From contig CAWFMO010000001.1 of assembly GCA_963817065.1 (NCBI GenBank), positions 310,001 to 374,000 on the forward strand: a stretch of 64,000 nt of DNA. Direction: 5' to 3'. The notes below the pieces were generated by a model. That model did no database searches and was not told where the DNA came from. It saw nothing but the letters and a program-made list of their open reading frames with translations. Source of the stretch: CAWFMO01 sp963817065. GTDB lineage: Bacteria; Actinomycetota; Thermoleophilia; Solirubrobacterales; 70-9. Below, piece after piece: positions 17,351 to 30,100 of this stretch. Within the stretch, counting starts at the first letter, position 1. The number at the start of each line of letters is the position of its first letter. The translations under genes were made by a program, and so were the position numbers.

Positions 17351-18333
17351 CGGCGGCGCAGCTCGCGGGCCGGGGTCGCCGAGCGGGAGATCGTGCCGCC
17401 GTTGTAGGTCGTGCCGCCGCGCAGCTTCTGCGCCGCGGCGAGCCAGGCGCAGGTCGCGCGCTCGGCGATCCACGCGGGAGCGAGCAGCGAGCCGCTCGCC
17501 GGATAGACGGCCGTGCCCCCGGCGCGACGGCGTCCCGCCTCGGCGACGAGCGCCGAGGCCCCGGCGAGGGCGCCGATCCCCGCCCAGCGCCGCCGCGCGG
17601 CGAGCCCCGCGACCAGCGGCCAGATCGAGAGCCACGCGGCCATCCGCGGCGGGATCGCGAAGTCGTCGTAGGCCTGGCGCACGCGCTGGGAGAGGAAGTG
17701 GTCCGCATCCGGCGGCAGCCGGCGGACGAAGAGGTCGAGCGCGACGTCGACCGTGCCGCCGGCGGCGCGGAACGTCCGCATCAGCTCGAGGTTCTCGAAG
17801 ATCAGGTCGCCGTCGTAGGCGCCGATCTCGACGAAGAAGCCCTTGCGGACGGCGAGCGTGCCGGGGAAGTCGCCGGCCGGGAACTCGGAGTCGCCGGTCG
17901 CGATCCGGTTGAGCAGGGTGCGGGCGGTATCCCAGCGGGCGTGCCACGGCAACGGGTCGAAGTAGTTCTGCGGCACGACGAGGTGAGCCGAGCCGAGGCG
18001 GCGCGCGAGCCGGCCGAGCTCGGGGCGCTCGTAGCGGACGTCGTCGTCGGCGATCACCACCGCCTCGCGGCTCGCGTGGCGGACCCCGGTGACGACGCCG
18101 TTGACCTTGCCCATCGCGTAGCCGAGGTCGGGGTCGGGGCGGAGGTGACGCGCGAGCGGCGCCAGAGCCTCGCCGTTGCGCTCGAAGACCGCGCCCGGCG
18201 AGCCGTCGACGACGATCACCTCCGCGACCTCCTCCCAGCCGCCGAGCCGCCCGAGGTAGGCCGCGAGCTCGGCCAGCCCGCGGTCGCGGTCCCAGCGCAG
18301 CGGCAGGACGTAACTGACCCCGGAGGCGGCCAT
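17305..18333 (-). CDS. GT2-like glycosyltransferase
   Basis: 342 residues from ATG 18333, whose A is shared with the stop of the upstream diiron-protein gene (TGATG), so translation is coupled. The GT-A fold is indicated by VIVVDGSPG and EAVVIADDDVRY, which holds the metal-binding DxD. FPGTLAVRKGFFVEIGAYD is the acceptor-side segment. A hydrophobic stretch near residues 235-275 may anchor it to the membrane. Sugar donor and acceptor unknown. The C-terminus runs into the convergent CDGSH gene. Confidence 0.82.
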   Translation of the reverse strand: MAASGVSYVLPLRWDRDRGLAELAAYLGRLGGWEEVAEVIVVDGSPGAVFERNGEALAPLARHLRPDPDLGYAMGKVNGVVTGVRHASREAVVIADDDVRYERPELGRLARRLGSAHLVVPQNYFDPLPWHARWDTARTLLNRIATGDSEFPAGDFPGTLAVRKGFFVEIGAYDGDLIFENLELMRTFRAAGGTVDVALDLFVRRLPPDADHFLSQRVRQAYDDFAIPPRMAAWLSIWPLVAGLAARRRWAGIGALAGASALVAEAGRRRAGGTAVYPASGSLLAPAWIAERATCAWLAAAQKLRGGTTYNGGTISRSATPARELRRRYREAELSAVKRTDL

Positions 18334-19325
18334 CAGGTCCGGACGGGCTCGGCGCGCAGCGACGATTCGCCGCGCTCCCAGGCCTCGAGCAGGCTCGAGG
18401 CGAAGCGGCGCTCGAGCTCGAGCAGGCAACGGACGCCGAACAGGATGTCGGTGGCGAGCGCGGGTTCGGCGGCGGCGAGGCCTCCGGCGAGGTCGTAGGC
18501 GGCGATGTTCTCGTGCACCGAGTCGGCCTCGACGTGCTCGTCGAAGAAGTCGGTCGCCTCTTCGCCGAGCCCGAGTCGCCGCAGCCCGTTGGCGTAACGG
18601 CGGTTCGGCACCGGCGAGCTGATCTCGAAGCCGGCGAGGTGGCCGACGATCGCCCCGCGCCAGCGGCGGTGGAGCCCGAACAGCGACATCAGGTTGACGG
18701 TCGCGAGCGTCGTTCCGGGGATCTGGTCGAGGTAGGCGCCGTAGGTGTCATCGAGGCCGAGGGCTCGCATCGCCCTCGCGAACAGGACGGCGTGCACCCG
18801 CCGCGGATCGCCGCCGCCGTACTCGTCGGCCTGGATCTCGACCAGCGCCGCCTTCGCCGGCCCGTCGAGCCGCGGGATCGCCCACGAGTGCGGATCGGCC
18901 TCCTTGAGCTGGTAGGCCGAGCGGTGGATGACGAACTCGCGCACCTGCTCGAGGGTCGCGTCGGTTTCGATCCGGCGCGCGAGCGAGGGTGCGTCGTCGG
19001 CTTGCACGAGCGCGAAGATCTCGTCGCCGATGTCGTCGGGGACCGGGACCTCGTAGGGGACCGCGTCGAACAGCGCCTCGAGCATCCGGCGTTCGAGCTC
19101 GCCGCGCAGCTCGAGCAAGCCCGGGTCCCACTCCCGTTCCTCGTCGACGCCCTCGAACCCGCGGTAGTGAAGCTCGTAGCAGAGGTAGAGCGCGAGCTGG
19201 AGATCCTCGTCGCCCAGCGGGTCCGGGGGCCGGTGCCCGTTGAGGGTCGGCGCCGGCCCGGTTGGCGCGCCGAGCGTGGTCAAGAGCGATTCGCTGATCG
19301 GACCGCGAGGTGGGGGCAGCGACAT
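18333..19325 (-). CDS. Iron-containing redox enzyme family protein (haem-oxygenase-like diiron fold)
   Basis: 330 residues. Helix motifs typical of HDO proteins are present in order: CYELHYRGFEGVDEE (Glu and His ligands), VEIQADEYGGGDPRRVHAVLF (Glu, Asp/Glu and His) and FFDEHVEADSVHENIA (Asp, Glu, His). Known relatives (UndA, SznF, BesC) use a dinuclear iron site for oxygen-dependent cleavage or N-oxygenation. No haem-oxygenase axial context is evident. A strong SD (GGGAGGT) precedes ATG 19325. Coupling to a GT2 gene, and the adjacent CDGSH protein, suggest an oxidation plus glycosyl transfer pathway of unknown product. Confidence 0.85.
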   Translation of the reverse strand: MSLPPPRGPISESLLTTLGAPTGPAPTLNGHRPPDPLGDEDLQLALYLCYELHYRGFEGVDEEREWDPGLLELRGELERRMLEALFDAVPYEVPVPDDIGDEIFALVQADDAPSLARRIETDATLEQVREFVIHRSAYQLKEADPHSWAIPRLDGPAKAALVEIQADEYGGGDPRRVHAVLFARAMRALGLDDTYGAYLDQIPGTTLATVNLMSLFGLHRRWRGAIVGHLAGFEISSPVPNRRYANGLRRLGLGEEATDFFDEHVEADSVHENIAAYDLAGGLAAAEPALATDILFGVRCLLELERRFASSLLEAWERGESSLRAEPVRT

Positions 19326-19437
19326 CGAGACCTCCCTTCGTCGTTTCGTTGTCGGCGCAACGCTTTTACCCCGGCCCCCTGGCGGCGAAACGAGTGCCGG
19401 GGGCGACCGGGGAGCGCGGTGGTGGAATACTCGCCGC

Positions 19438-20322
19438 GTGGCGCGAGACCAGGTGATCGGCGTGACTGGATCGACCGGCGAGCTTGGCGGCAGGATCGTC
19501 GAGCGGCTCGCCGGCCTCGCCGCGACCCAGCGGCTGATCGTCCGCGACCCGAGGCGGGTACCGAGCGTCGCCGGATCGGTCTTCGCCCAGGCTTCGTACG
19601 AGGACGGCGAGGCGATGCGCCGGGCGCTCGACGGGGTCCAGACCCTGTTCCTGGTCTCGTCCAAGGAGTCGCTGAGCCGCGTCGCCCAGCACGTCTCGGC
19701 GATCGACGCGGCGGTCGCCGCGGGGGTCGAGCGGATCGTCTACCTCTCGCTCGTCAACGCGGCTCCCGACGCGACCTTCACCTTCGCCCGCGACCACTAC
19801 CGGACCGAGGAGCACATCCGCGCGAGCGGGCTGCGCTACACGTTCCTGCGCCCCAACCTCTACGTCGACCGGGTGCCCTACTTCTTCGACAGCGACGGGG
19901 TGATGCGCGGGCCGGGGGGCGAGGGCCAGGTCGCCTGGGTCGCGCGCGACGACGTCGCCGGGGTCGCAGCCGCGGTCCTGACCCGCGGCGGACACGACGG
20001 CTGCACGTACGACGTCACCGGCCCCGAGGCGCTGACGCTCGAGCAGTCGGCGCTCGAGCTCGAGAAGGTGATCGGGAGGCCGATCGGCTACGAGTCGCAG
20101 ACGATCGAGGCCGCGCGCGCCGCGCGCGCCGGCACCGGCGCCGACTGGGAGATCGAGGGCTGGATCACCTCCTACGTCGCGATCGCGAACGGCGAGATGG
20201 CGAGGATCAGCGACACCGCCGGCAAGCTCGGCGGCCGCGAACCCCAGTCGCTGGCGAGCTATCTGCGCACCCACGCCGAGAGCTATCAGCACCTGCTGAC
20301 CGCGCGCTACATCCAGCACTGA
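19438..20322 (+). CDS. NAD(P)-binding NmrA-like reductase (atypical SDR)
   Basis: 294 residues from GTG 19438. VIGVTGSTGELGGRIVERL gives the N-terminal TGxTGxxG dinucleotide motif. RIVYLSLVNA and GLRYTFLRPNLYVD fit the NmrA/HscARG-like atypical SDRs, which lack the usual catalytic Tyr-Lys pair and act as NAD(P) sensors or reductases. AATACT lies six bases before the start. Three genes follow at short spacing (RDD, RidA, then GH9). Confidence 0.85.
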   Translation: MARDQVIGVTGSTGELGGRIVERLAGLAATQRLIVRDPRRVPSVAGSVFAQASYEDGEAMRRALDGVQTLFLVSSKESLSRVAQHVSAIDAAVAAGVERIVYLSLVNAAPDATFTFARDHYRTEEHIRASGLRYTFLRPNLYVDRVPYFFDSDGVMRGPGGEGQVAWVARDDVAGVAAAVLTRGGHDGCTYDVTGPEALTLEQSALELEKVIGRPIGYESQTIEAARAARAGTGADWEIEGWITSYVAIANGEMARISDTAGKLGGREPQSLASYLRTHAESYQHLLTARYIQH

Positions 20323-20324
20323 CT

Positions 20325-21209
20325 GTGGCGGGCGAGCGCGACCGCCAGGCGCCCCCGGACGCGAAGCGGAGGAGGCGCCTTTATCTCTCCGAAGCGCTGC
20401 TCCTCGGGCCGCGGGCGCTGATCGCGTTCGGGCGCCAGGCGGGGATCAACCGCCGCGTCGAGAGCGCGGTCGAGGCGGGGATCGACCGCGCGCTCGAGAG
20501 CCCCGCGGTCGAGCGGGCCGCGGTCAAGGTCCTCGACAGCGACCTCGTCGACCGGCTCTGGTCGCGGACGCTCGAGAGCGAGGAGACCCAGGAACTTGTC
20601 GAGCGGATCGCCCAGGCGCCCGAGGTCCGCGCCGCGATCGCGTATCAGGGAGTGGGGTTGCTGGATGACCTGCGCCGCAACCTCGGCGCCGCCGCGCGGC
20701 GCGCCGATTCGACCGTCGAGCGCCCGTTCCGCTGGCTCGCGCGCGAGCAGCCGCGCGAGGGGCGGATGGCGTTCGCCGGCCTCGTGACGCGGGGGCTGGC
20801 GCTGGCGCTCGACGCGGCGATCGTCAACGGGGTCCTGCTCGCGCTCTCGGCGCTCGTCGCGCTGATCGTCTCGGCGCTCTTCGACGACCCCGACACGGCG
20901 GCGACGGTCGTCGCCGGGACCTTCGCCTGGGTCGTCGGCGGCTCGATCTACCTGGTCGCGTTCTGGAGCCTGACCGGGCAGACGCCGGGGATGCGGTTCA
21001 TGGGCATCGGCGTCGCCGGCGCCGACGGGACCCGGCTGCGCCCGGGGCGCTCGCTGCGGAGGCTGTTCGGGATGGCGCTCGCGGTGGCGACGGCGATGCT
21101 CGGCTTCGCCGCGGCGATGTTCAACGACCGCCGCCGCGGGCTCCACGACCGGATCGCCGACTCGGTCGTCGTCTACGTCGACCCCGCGGCGCTCGCGGTG
21201 CGGCGATGA
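20325..21209 (+). CDS. RDD-domain membrane protein
   Basis: 294 residues from GTG 20325, two bases after the preceding stop. The first 150 residues are a soluble helical region with repeated Val/Glu/Ala segments (ESAVEAGIDRALESPAVERA). The RDD domain follows: RGLALALDAAIVNGVLL, a second helix VVGGSIYLVAFWSLTGQTPG, MRFMGIGVAGADG, and a third helix, ending MFNDRRRGLHDRIADSVVVY. Transport of ions is suggested for some RDD proteins. It overlaps the RidA start (ATGA). Confidence 0.88.
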   Translation: MAGERDRQAPPDAKRRRRLYLSEALLLGPRALIAFGRQAGINRRVESAVEAGIDRALESPAVERAAVKVLDSDLVDRLWSRTLESEETQELVERIAQAPEVRAAIAYQGVGLLDDLRRNLGAAARRADSTVERPFRWLAREQPREGRMAFAGLVTRGLALALDAAIVNGVLLALSALVALIVSALFDDPDTAATVVAGTFAWVVGGSIYLVAFWSLTGQTPGMRFMGIGVAGADGTRLRPGRSLRRLFGMALAVATAMLGFAAAMFNDRRRGLHDRIADSVVVYVDPAALAVRR

Positions 21210-21673
21210 TCGAGCAGCGGCTCGCCGAGCTCGGGCTCGAGCTGCCGGCGCCGTTCAGCGCCCCGCCCGGCGTCGAGTTCCGCTTCGACCTCGTCCGCGT
21301 CAGCGGGGGTATGGCCTATGTGTCGGGCCACGGACCGATCGACGGAGACAAGGTGCTCGTCGCCGGCAAGGTCGGCGCCGAGGTGACGGTCGAGGAGGCA
21401 TACGAGGCGGCGCGGCTTACGGGGCTCTCGATCCTCGCATCGCTGAAGCGCGAGCTCGGCGACCTCGACCGGGTGACGGGCTGGGTCAAGATCCTCGGGC
21501 TCGTCAACTGCGCCCCGGGCTTCAACGCGACGCCGGCGGCGATCAACGGATTCAGCGACCTGATCCTCGAGCTCTGGGGGGAGGCCGGCCGCCACGCCCG
21601 CTCCGCGATCGGCGCCTCGGAGCTGCCGTTCGACATGTCGGTCGAGGTCGAGGCGATCGTCGAGGTCAGCTAG
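21206..21673 (+). CDS. RidA/YjgF-family protein
   Basis: 155 residues, ATG overlapping the RDD stop by four bases. It has the longer YjgF-like layout, with YVSGHGPIDGD, ARLTGLSILASLKRELGDLD and a late region ARSAIGASELPFDMSVEVEA. RidA proteins hydrolyse reactive enamine/imine intermediates; this subgroup has Ala-Ser where catalytic Arg-containing RidA has R-x-x-V, and its activity is uncertain. Confidence 0.88.
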   Translation: MIEQRLAELGLELPAPFSAPPGVEFRFDLVRVSGGMAYVSGHGPIDGDKVLVAGKVGAEVTVEEAYEAARLTGLSILASLKRELGDLDRVTGWVKILGLVNCAPGFNATPAAINGFSDLILELWGEAGRHARSAIGASELPFDMSVEVEAIVEVS

Positions 21674-21711
21674 CGGCGAACTCGCCGGGAGCAGTGGGTA
21701 GGCTGTGGAGC

Positions 21712-23121
21712 GTGTTCCGGGGGAGGATCCTTCTCGCAGTGCTCACCGCCGCGGCGGCGCTCGCCCTCGTGGCGGCAAGCTCGGCGCCGGCGAAGGCGCG
21801 CAAGCAGCGCGCCGCCGACCCCACCGGAGCGATCGGGACGATGCTCCAGTACCTGCAGACGAACCGCGACGGCGCCGAGCCGGCACTGCTCCACGGGCCC
21901 GCGCACCTCAACGACGCGGTCCTCGTCGGCGGCGGACCGATCGACCTCACCGGCGGCTGGATGGACGCCGGCGACACGATCAAGTTCACGCAGACGATCG
22001 CGCTCGTCGCCGGCCAGCTCGAGGCGTCCGCGCGCCTCGACCCGCCGCTCGCCCCGGCGCTGACCACCGAATCCGACGTCGGCATCCGCTGGCTCGTCAA
22101 GGCGCACCCGCTCGGGAGCTCGTTCTTCGTCGCCCAGGTCGGGGACGAGCGCGATCACAACCTCGGCTTCCGCAACCCGGCCTTCGACGACGCCTCGCGC
22201 AAGCCCGGCATCGGAGTCCGCCTCGCCTTCACCGGGATCGGGTCGGACATCGCCGGCAAGGTCGCAGCGGCGCTCGCGATGGCCGCCGACCGCAACTCGG
22301 CCGCGGCGCCGAAGGCGACGCTGATCGCGCTCGCGCGCGAGTGGTACGCGGCGGGCAAGGCGGTCGCCGCCCCCGTGCCGTTTCTGCCGAAGCCGGCGGT
22401 AAACGGCTATCCGTCGACGAGCTGGGAGGACGACATGGCGGCCGGCGCAGCGGCGCTCGCCCGCACGACCGGCGAGGGCGTGTTCCTCTCCGACGCCGGC
22501 GCCTACCTCGCGGCCTCGGGGAGCCACTACGGATTCGGGTGGGAGGACAACAACAGCTTCGCCGCCGCCGACCTCTGCGGGGCGCTCGGCGCCGCTTCGA
22601 TCGCCGACGCGGGCACGCGGGCGCTCGGCTGCGGAAAGCTCGCCGAAGCGGCCGCGATCGCGGCCCTCAACTCGCGCCGCAACGGTGGGCTGGCCGGCAA
22701 CCTCGCCTGGGGATCGACCGGCGAGAACGGCAGCTTCGGCGCCGCCGCGGCGCTCGCCGGCAAGGTCGGCGCGGCCGGTGACGGGATTGCGGTCGGCTCC
22801 CGCGCGCGCGACTGGCTTCTCGGCGCCAACCGCTGGGGGGCGAGCTTCATCACCGGCTTCGGGCCGCGCTCGCCGCGCCAGCTCCACCACTGGGCGACCG
22901 TCTTCGGGCGGGCGAAGCCGACCGGCGCCGTGGTCGGCGGCCCCGCGCCGCCGAAGCAGATCAAGGAGCAGGGCTTCAAGCTGCGCGGCGGCAAGTTCAA
23001 GCGCTTCAATTCGAAGCGCGCGGCCTACGAGGACCGCCGCTCCAACTACGTGACCTCGGAGCCCGCGATCGACTACACCGGGGCCTCGATTCTGCTGCTC
23101 GCGTCGCTCGGCGCCGGCTAG
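21712..23121 (+). CDS. Secreted glycoside hydrolase family 9 enzyme
   Basis: 469 residues. The N-terminus MFRGRILLAVLTAAAALALV is a signal peptide. GGWMDAGDTIKFTQ holds the Asp pair of GH9 (catalytic base), and YEDRRSNYVTSEPAIDYTG carries the Glu acid and conserved NYVxxE signature. GH9 enzymes are mostly endoglucanases. No cellulose-binding module is present. GTG 21712 is chosen because TAGGCT (21699-21704) is seven bases before it; GTG 21694 would add six residues before the signal peptide. Confidence 0.88.
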   Translation: MFRGRILLAVLTAAAALALVAASSAPAKARKQRAADPTGAIGTMLQYLQTNRDGAEPALLHGPAHLNDAVLVGGGPIDLTGGWMDAGDTIKFTQTIALVAGQLEASARLDPPLAPALTTESDVGIRWLVKAHPLGSSFFVAQVGDERDHNLGFRNPAFDDASRKPGIGVRLAFTGIGSDIAGKVAAALAMAADRNSAAAPKATLIALAREWYAAGKAVAAPVPFLPKPAVNGYPSTSWEDDMAAGAAALARTTGEGVFLSDAGAYLAASGSHYGFGWEDNNSFAAADLCGALGAASIADAGTRALGCGKLAEAAAIAALNSRRNGGLAGNLAWGSTGENGSFGAAAALAGKVGAAGDGIAVGSRARDWLLGANRWGASFITGFGPRSPRQLHHWATVFGRAKPTGAVVGGPAPPKQIKEQGFKLRGGKFKRFNSKRAAYEDRRSNYVTSEPAIDYTGASILLLASLGAG

Positions 23122-23169
23122 ACGCGCCGCGCCGAGGCGCGGTCGCCACCGCGCTATAAGTCCCAGGAG

Positions 23170-27567
<4,398 letters not shown>

Positions 27568-27586
27568 CCGCACTAGCCTTCCGCCG

Positions 27587-30058
27587 ATGCTCGCCGGCTT
27601 CCTGACCGCGGCCCTGCTGACCCTGGCCGCTCTCGCGACCGGGCAGGCGGCGATGTCGCTCTGCGGATCGCGCCGCCCGTCGGTGCTCGCGCCCGCGGCC
27701 GGGCTCTCGCTGCTGCTGATAGTCGCCAACGTCGCGATCAAGCTCCCGGGGCGGGCAACCGTCGCCTGGATCGGGCTCGCGGCGCTGCTCGCCGCCGCGG
27801 TCGCCGTGCTGGTGGCGCGGCGGGCGGATCTCGTCGTCGGCCCCTGGTGGCCCGCGGCGCTCGCCGTCGTGCTCGCGGCGTTCGCTGTCTCGATCCCGTT
27901 CCTCGTCAACGGCCGGATCGGTCCGCTCGGGGCGGGGCTGGTCAACGACGACATGGCCTCGCACCTGCTGTTCACCGAATGGCTCGTCACCCACGCGGGG
28001 GTCGAGCCCGACCAGGTCGCCGGCGGCTATCCGCTCGGGCCCCACGCGCTCGTCGCCGCGGTCTCGAAGCTGACCGGCGCTTCGCTCGAGGCGGTGTTCG
28101 CCGGGTTGACGATCGCGATCGCGGCGCTCACCGCGCTGACCGCCTACGGCGCGCTCGAGAACGTCCGCCCCTGGCTCCGCGCCCCGGGCGCGGCGCTGGT
28201 CGCGCTGCCATATCTCGGCGCCGCCTATCTGGCCCAAGGGGCTTTCAAGGAACCGCTTTTGGCCCTGTTCCTGCTCGCCTTCGCGCTCGCCCTCCGCGAG
28301 ATCGGGAGCGGTTGGCGAAGCGCGGTGCCGGCCGGCCTGATCGCCGCCGGCACCCTCTACGCGTACTCGTTCCCGGGCTTGGCCTGGCTCGCGGGCGCGC
28401 TGGTCGCGTGGGCGGCGATCGAGCTCTGGTGGCGCCGCCGCGAGGCCGGCGAGCTGCTGCGCCGCGCGCTCCCGGCGGCGTCGGTCGCGCTCGCGATCCT
28501 GCTCGCGGCCGCGATCCCCGAGGCCTCGCGGCTGATCGACTTCACGAGCTACAACGCCTTCGACCCCGAAGACGTCGGCACCCGGGTCGGGCTCGGCAAT
28601 CTCCGCGAGGCGATCTCGCCGCTCGAGGCCTTCAACGTCTGGCCCTCGGCCGACTACCGCGTCAACGCCGCCAACGCCTCGCTCCCCGGCCCCCTCCTCT
28701 ACCTGGGAGCCCTGCTCGGCGCCGCCGCCCTGGCCTGGGGCCTGCTCGCCGCCTGGTCCCGCCGCGAATCAGCTCTCATAGCCGCCGCGGCCTCGGCCGC
28801 CGCCGGCTACCTGGCCGCCGCGACGGTTGGCACCCCCTACACCTCCGCCAAGGCCCTCGCGATCGCGGCCCCGATCGCAATGCTCGTCACCCTGAGGGGC
28901 CTGCTCGCTCCCGCGACCGCTGTCGATGGGTCGCCGGAAGGGGCGGCGACTGCCCCTGTAAATCCGCGAATCAAAAACCAGCAAGTAGAGAAACAGGCCC
29001 GGAGCCCCGAGCCCGACGCGGATTTTGTGGGGCAGGCGACGCACCTGCCGGCGACCCTGCTCCAGCGGTTGGGGCCGCTGAGAATCCCGCTGGCGATCGT
29101 CTTCGTGATCGGCGCCGCGCTCTCGAGCTTCCTGCCCCTGCGCGCTGGTGCGGTCGGGCCGTCGGATCACGGCGACCAGCTGCGCACGTTCAAGGACGAG
29201 ATCGACGGCAGGCGGGTCCTGTTCCTGGGCCGCGAGCAGTACGTCGCCTACGAGCTCAAGGACTCGAAGGTCGCGACGCCGATCCTCAACTACTACAACC
29301 AGAAGTCGATCGGCAACCGCTTCCCGCCGACCGAGGGCGAGACCGTGAAGCTCGACTTCGACGCCGTCAGCCCCGAGCTGCTCGACTTCTACGCGTTCGC
29401 GATCACGACCAAGGCCGGCTACCAGAGCGCCGCGCCGCCGAATTTCCGCCGCGCCGCCGAGAGCGACGACTACGTGCTCTGGGAGCGGGTCGGCCCGACG
29501 CCGCCGCGGACGACGCTCGCCGAGCCGAACGGCCCCGGGGCGATCCTCGACTGCGCGAGCCCCGAGGGCGGGCAGGCCGCCGCCGACGGAGGCCGCGCCA
29601 ACGTGTTCATCGCGCCGCCGGTGGTCGGGACCGAGGCGGGGTGGATGCCCTCGTCGCGGGTCACCGACGCGCGGCCGGCATCGCAGAGCCTCGAGCTCCC
29701 GGCCGGGCGCTGGTCGATCTCGATCCAGTACGTCTCGACCCAGGACCTGAGGCTCGAGGCGCCGGGCCTCGACGCGAGCCTGCCGCCGAACCTCGACTTC
29801 CGCGGCCCGTCGCCGTTCTGGCCCGCGGGCGTGCTCGAGCTGAGCGAGGCCGGACCGGTCCGGTTCACGGCCTCGGTCGAGCGCCCGTCGCTCTTCGGGC
29901 GCATGATCGGCGCCGAGGCGCTCGCATTCCCGCTCGCGATCGCGGCCTCGCCGGCGCCGGCGGCGGGCGAAAGCGCGTTCGCCGGCGAGCGGCGGCTGCC
30001 GGTCGCGCGCGCCTGCGGGAGCTACCTCGACTTCGTCGAGCCCGCCGGCGCGCCCTAG
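27587..30058 (+). CDS. Large multi-pass membrane protein, glycosyltransferase-C-like
   Basis: 823 residues. About ten or more hydrophobic helices occupy residues 1-530; an extracytoplasmic part follows, ending in a jelly-roll-like tail. The short loop motif VNDDMASHLLFTEWL after helix 3-4 resembles the acidic first loop of GT-C enzymes (GT39/83-like). A low-GC palindromic insertion (28946-29039) encodes an atypical Gln/Lys-rich loop. TAGCCT (27574-27579) is seven bases before ATG 27587. It precedes two giant proteases. Transfer of lipid-linked sugar is inference only. Confidence 0.6.
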   Translation: MLAGFLTAALLTLAALATGQAAMSLCGSRRPSVLAPAAGLSLLLIVANVAIKLPGRATVAWIGLAALLAAAVAVLVARRADLVVGPWWPAALAVVLAAFAVSIPFLVNGRIGPLGAGLVNDDMASHLLFTEWLVTHAGVEPDQVAGGYPLGPHALVAAVSKLTGASLEAVFAGLTIAIAALTALTAYGALENVRPWLRAPGAALVALPYLGAAYLAQGAFKEPLLALFLLAFALALREIGSGWRSAVPAGLIAAGTLYAYSFPGLAWLAGALVAWAAIELWWRRREAGELLRRALPAASVALAILLAAAIPEASRLIDFTSYNAFDPEDVGTRVGLGNLREAISPLEAFNVWPSADYRVNAANASLPGPLLYLGALLGAAALAWGLLAAWSRRESALIAAAASAAAGYLAAATVGTPYTSAKALAIAAPIAMLVTLRGLLAPATAVDGSPEGAATAPVNPRIKNQQVEKQARSPEPDADFVGQATHLPATLLQRLGPLRIPLAIVFVIGAALSSFLPLRAGAVGPSDHGDQLRTFKDEIDGRRVLFLGREQYVAYELKDSKVATPILNYYNQKSIGNRFPPTEGETVKLDFDAVSPELLDFYAFAITTKAGYQSAAPPNFRRAAESDDYVLWERVGPTPPRTTLAEPNGPGAILDCASPEGGQAAADGGRANVFIAPPVVGTEAGWMPSSRVTDARPASQSLELPAGRWSISIQYVSTQDLRLEAPGLDASLPPNLDFRGPSPFWPAGVLELSEAGPVRFTASVERPSLFGRMIGAEALAFPLAIAASPAPAAGESAFAGERRLPVARACGSYLDFVEPAGAP
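28946..29039. repeat. Palindromic element inserted in frame in the membrane-protein gene
   Basis: Two 23-base arms (28946-28968 and 29017-29039) are inverted copies, matching at 18 of 23 positions. They flank 48 bases that are much poorer in GC than the gene. The element preserves the reading frame and adds a hydrophilic Asn/Gln/Lys stretch between a membrane helix and the next conserved segment. This resembles in-frame palindromic elements known from Rickettsia (RPE), though it is not claimed to be one. Confidence 0.6.
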
Positions 30059-30100
30059 AACCGGCCTGCTCCCCACTGAGGAGGCGGTAGGGTGGGCTCG

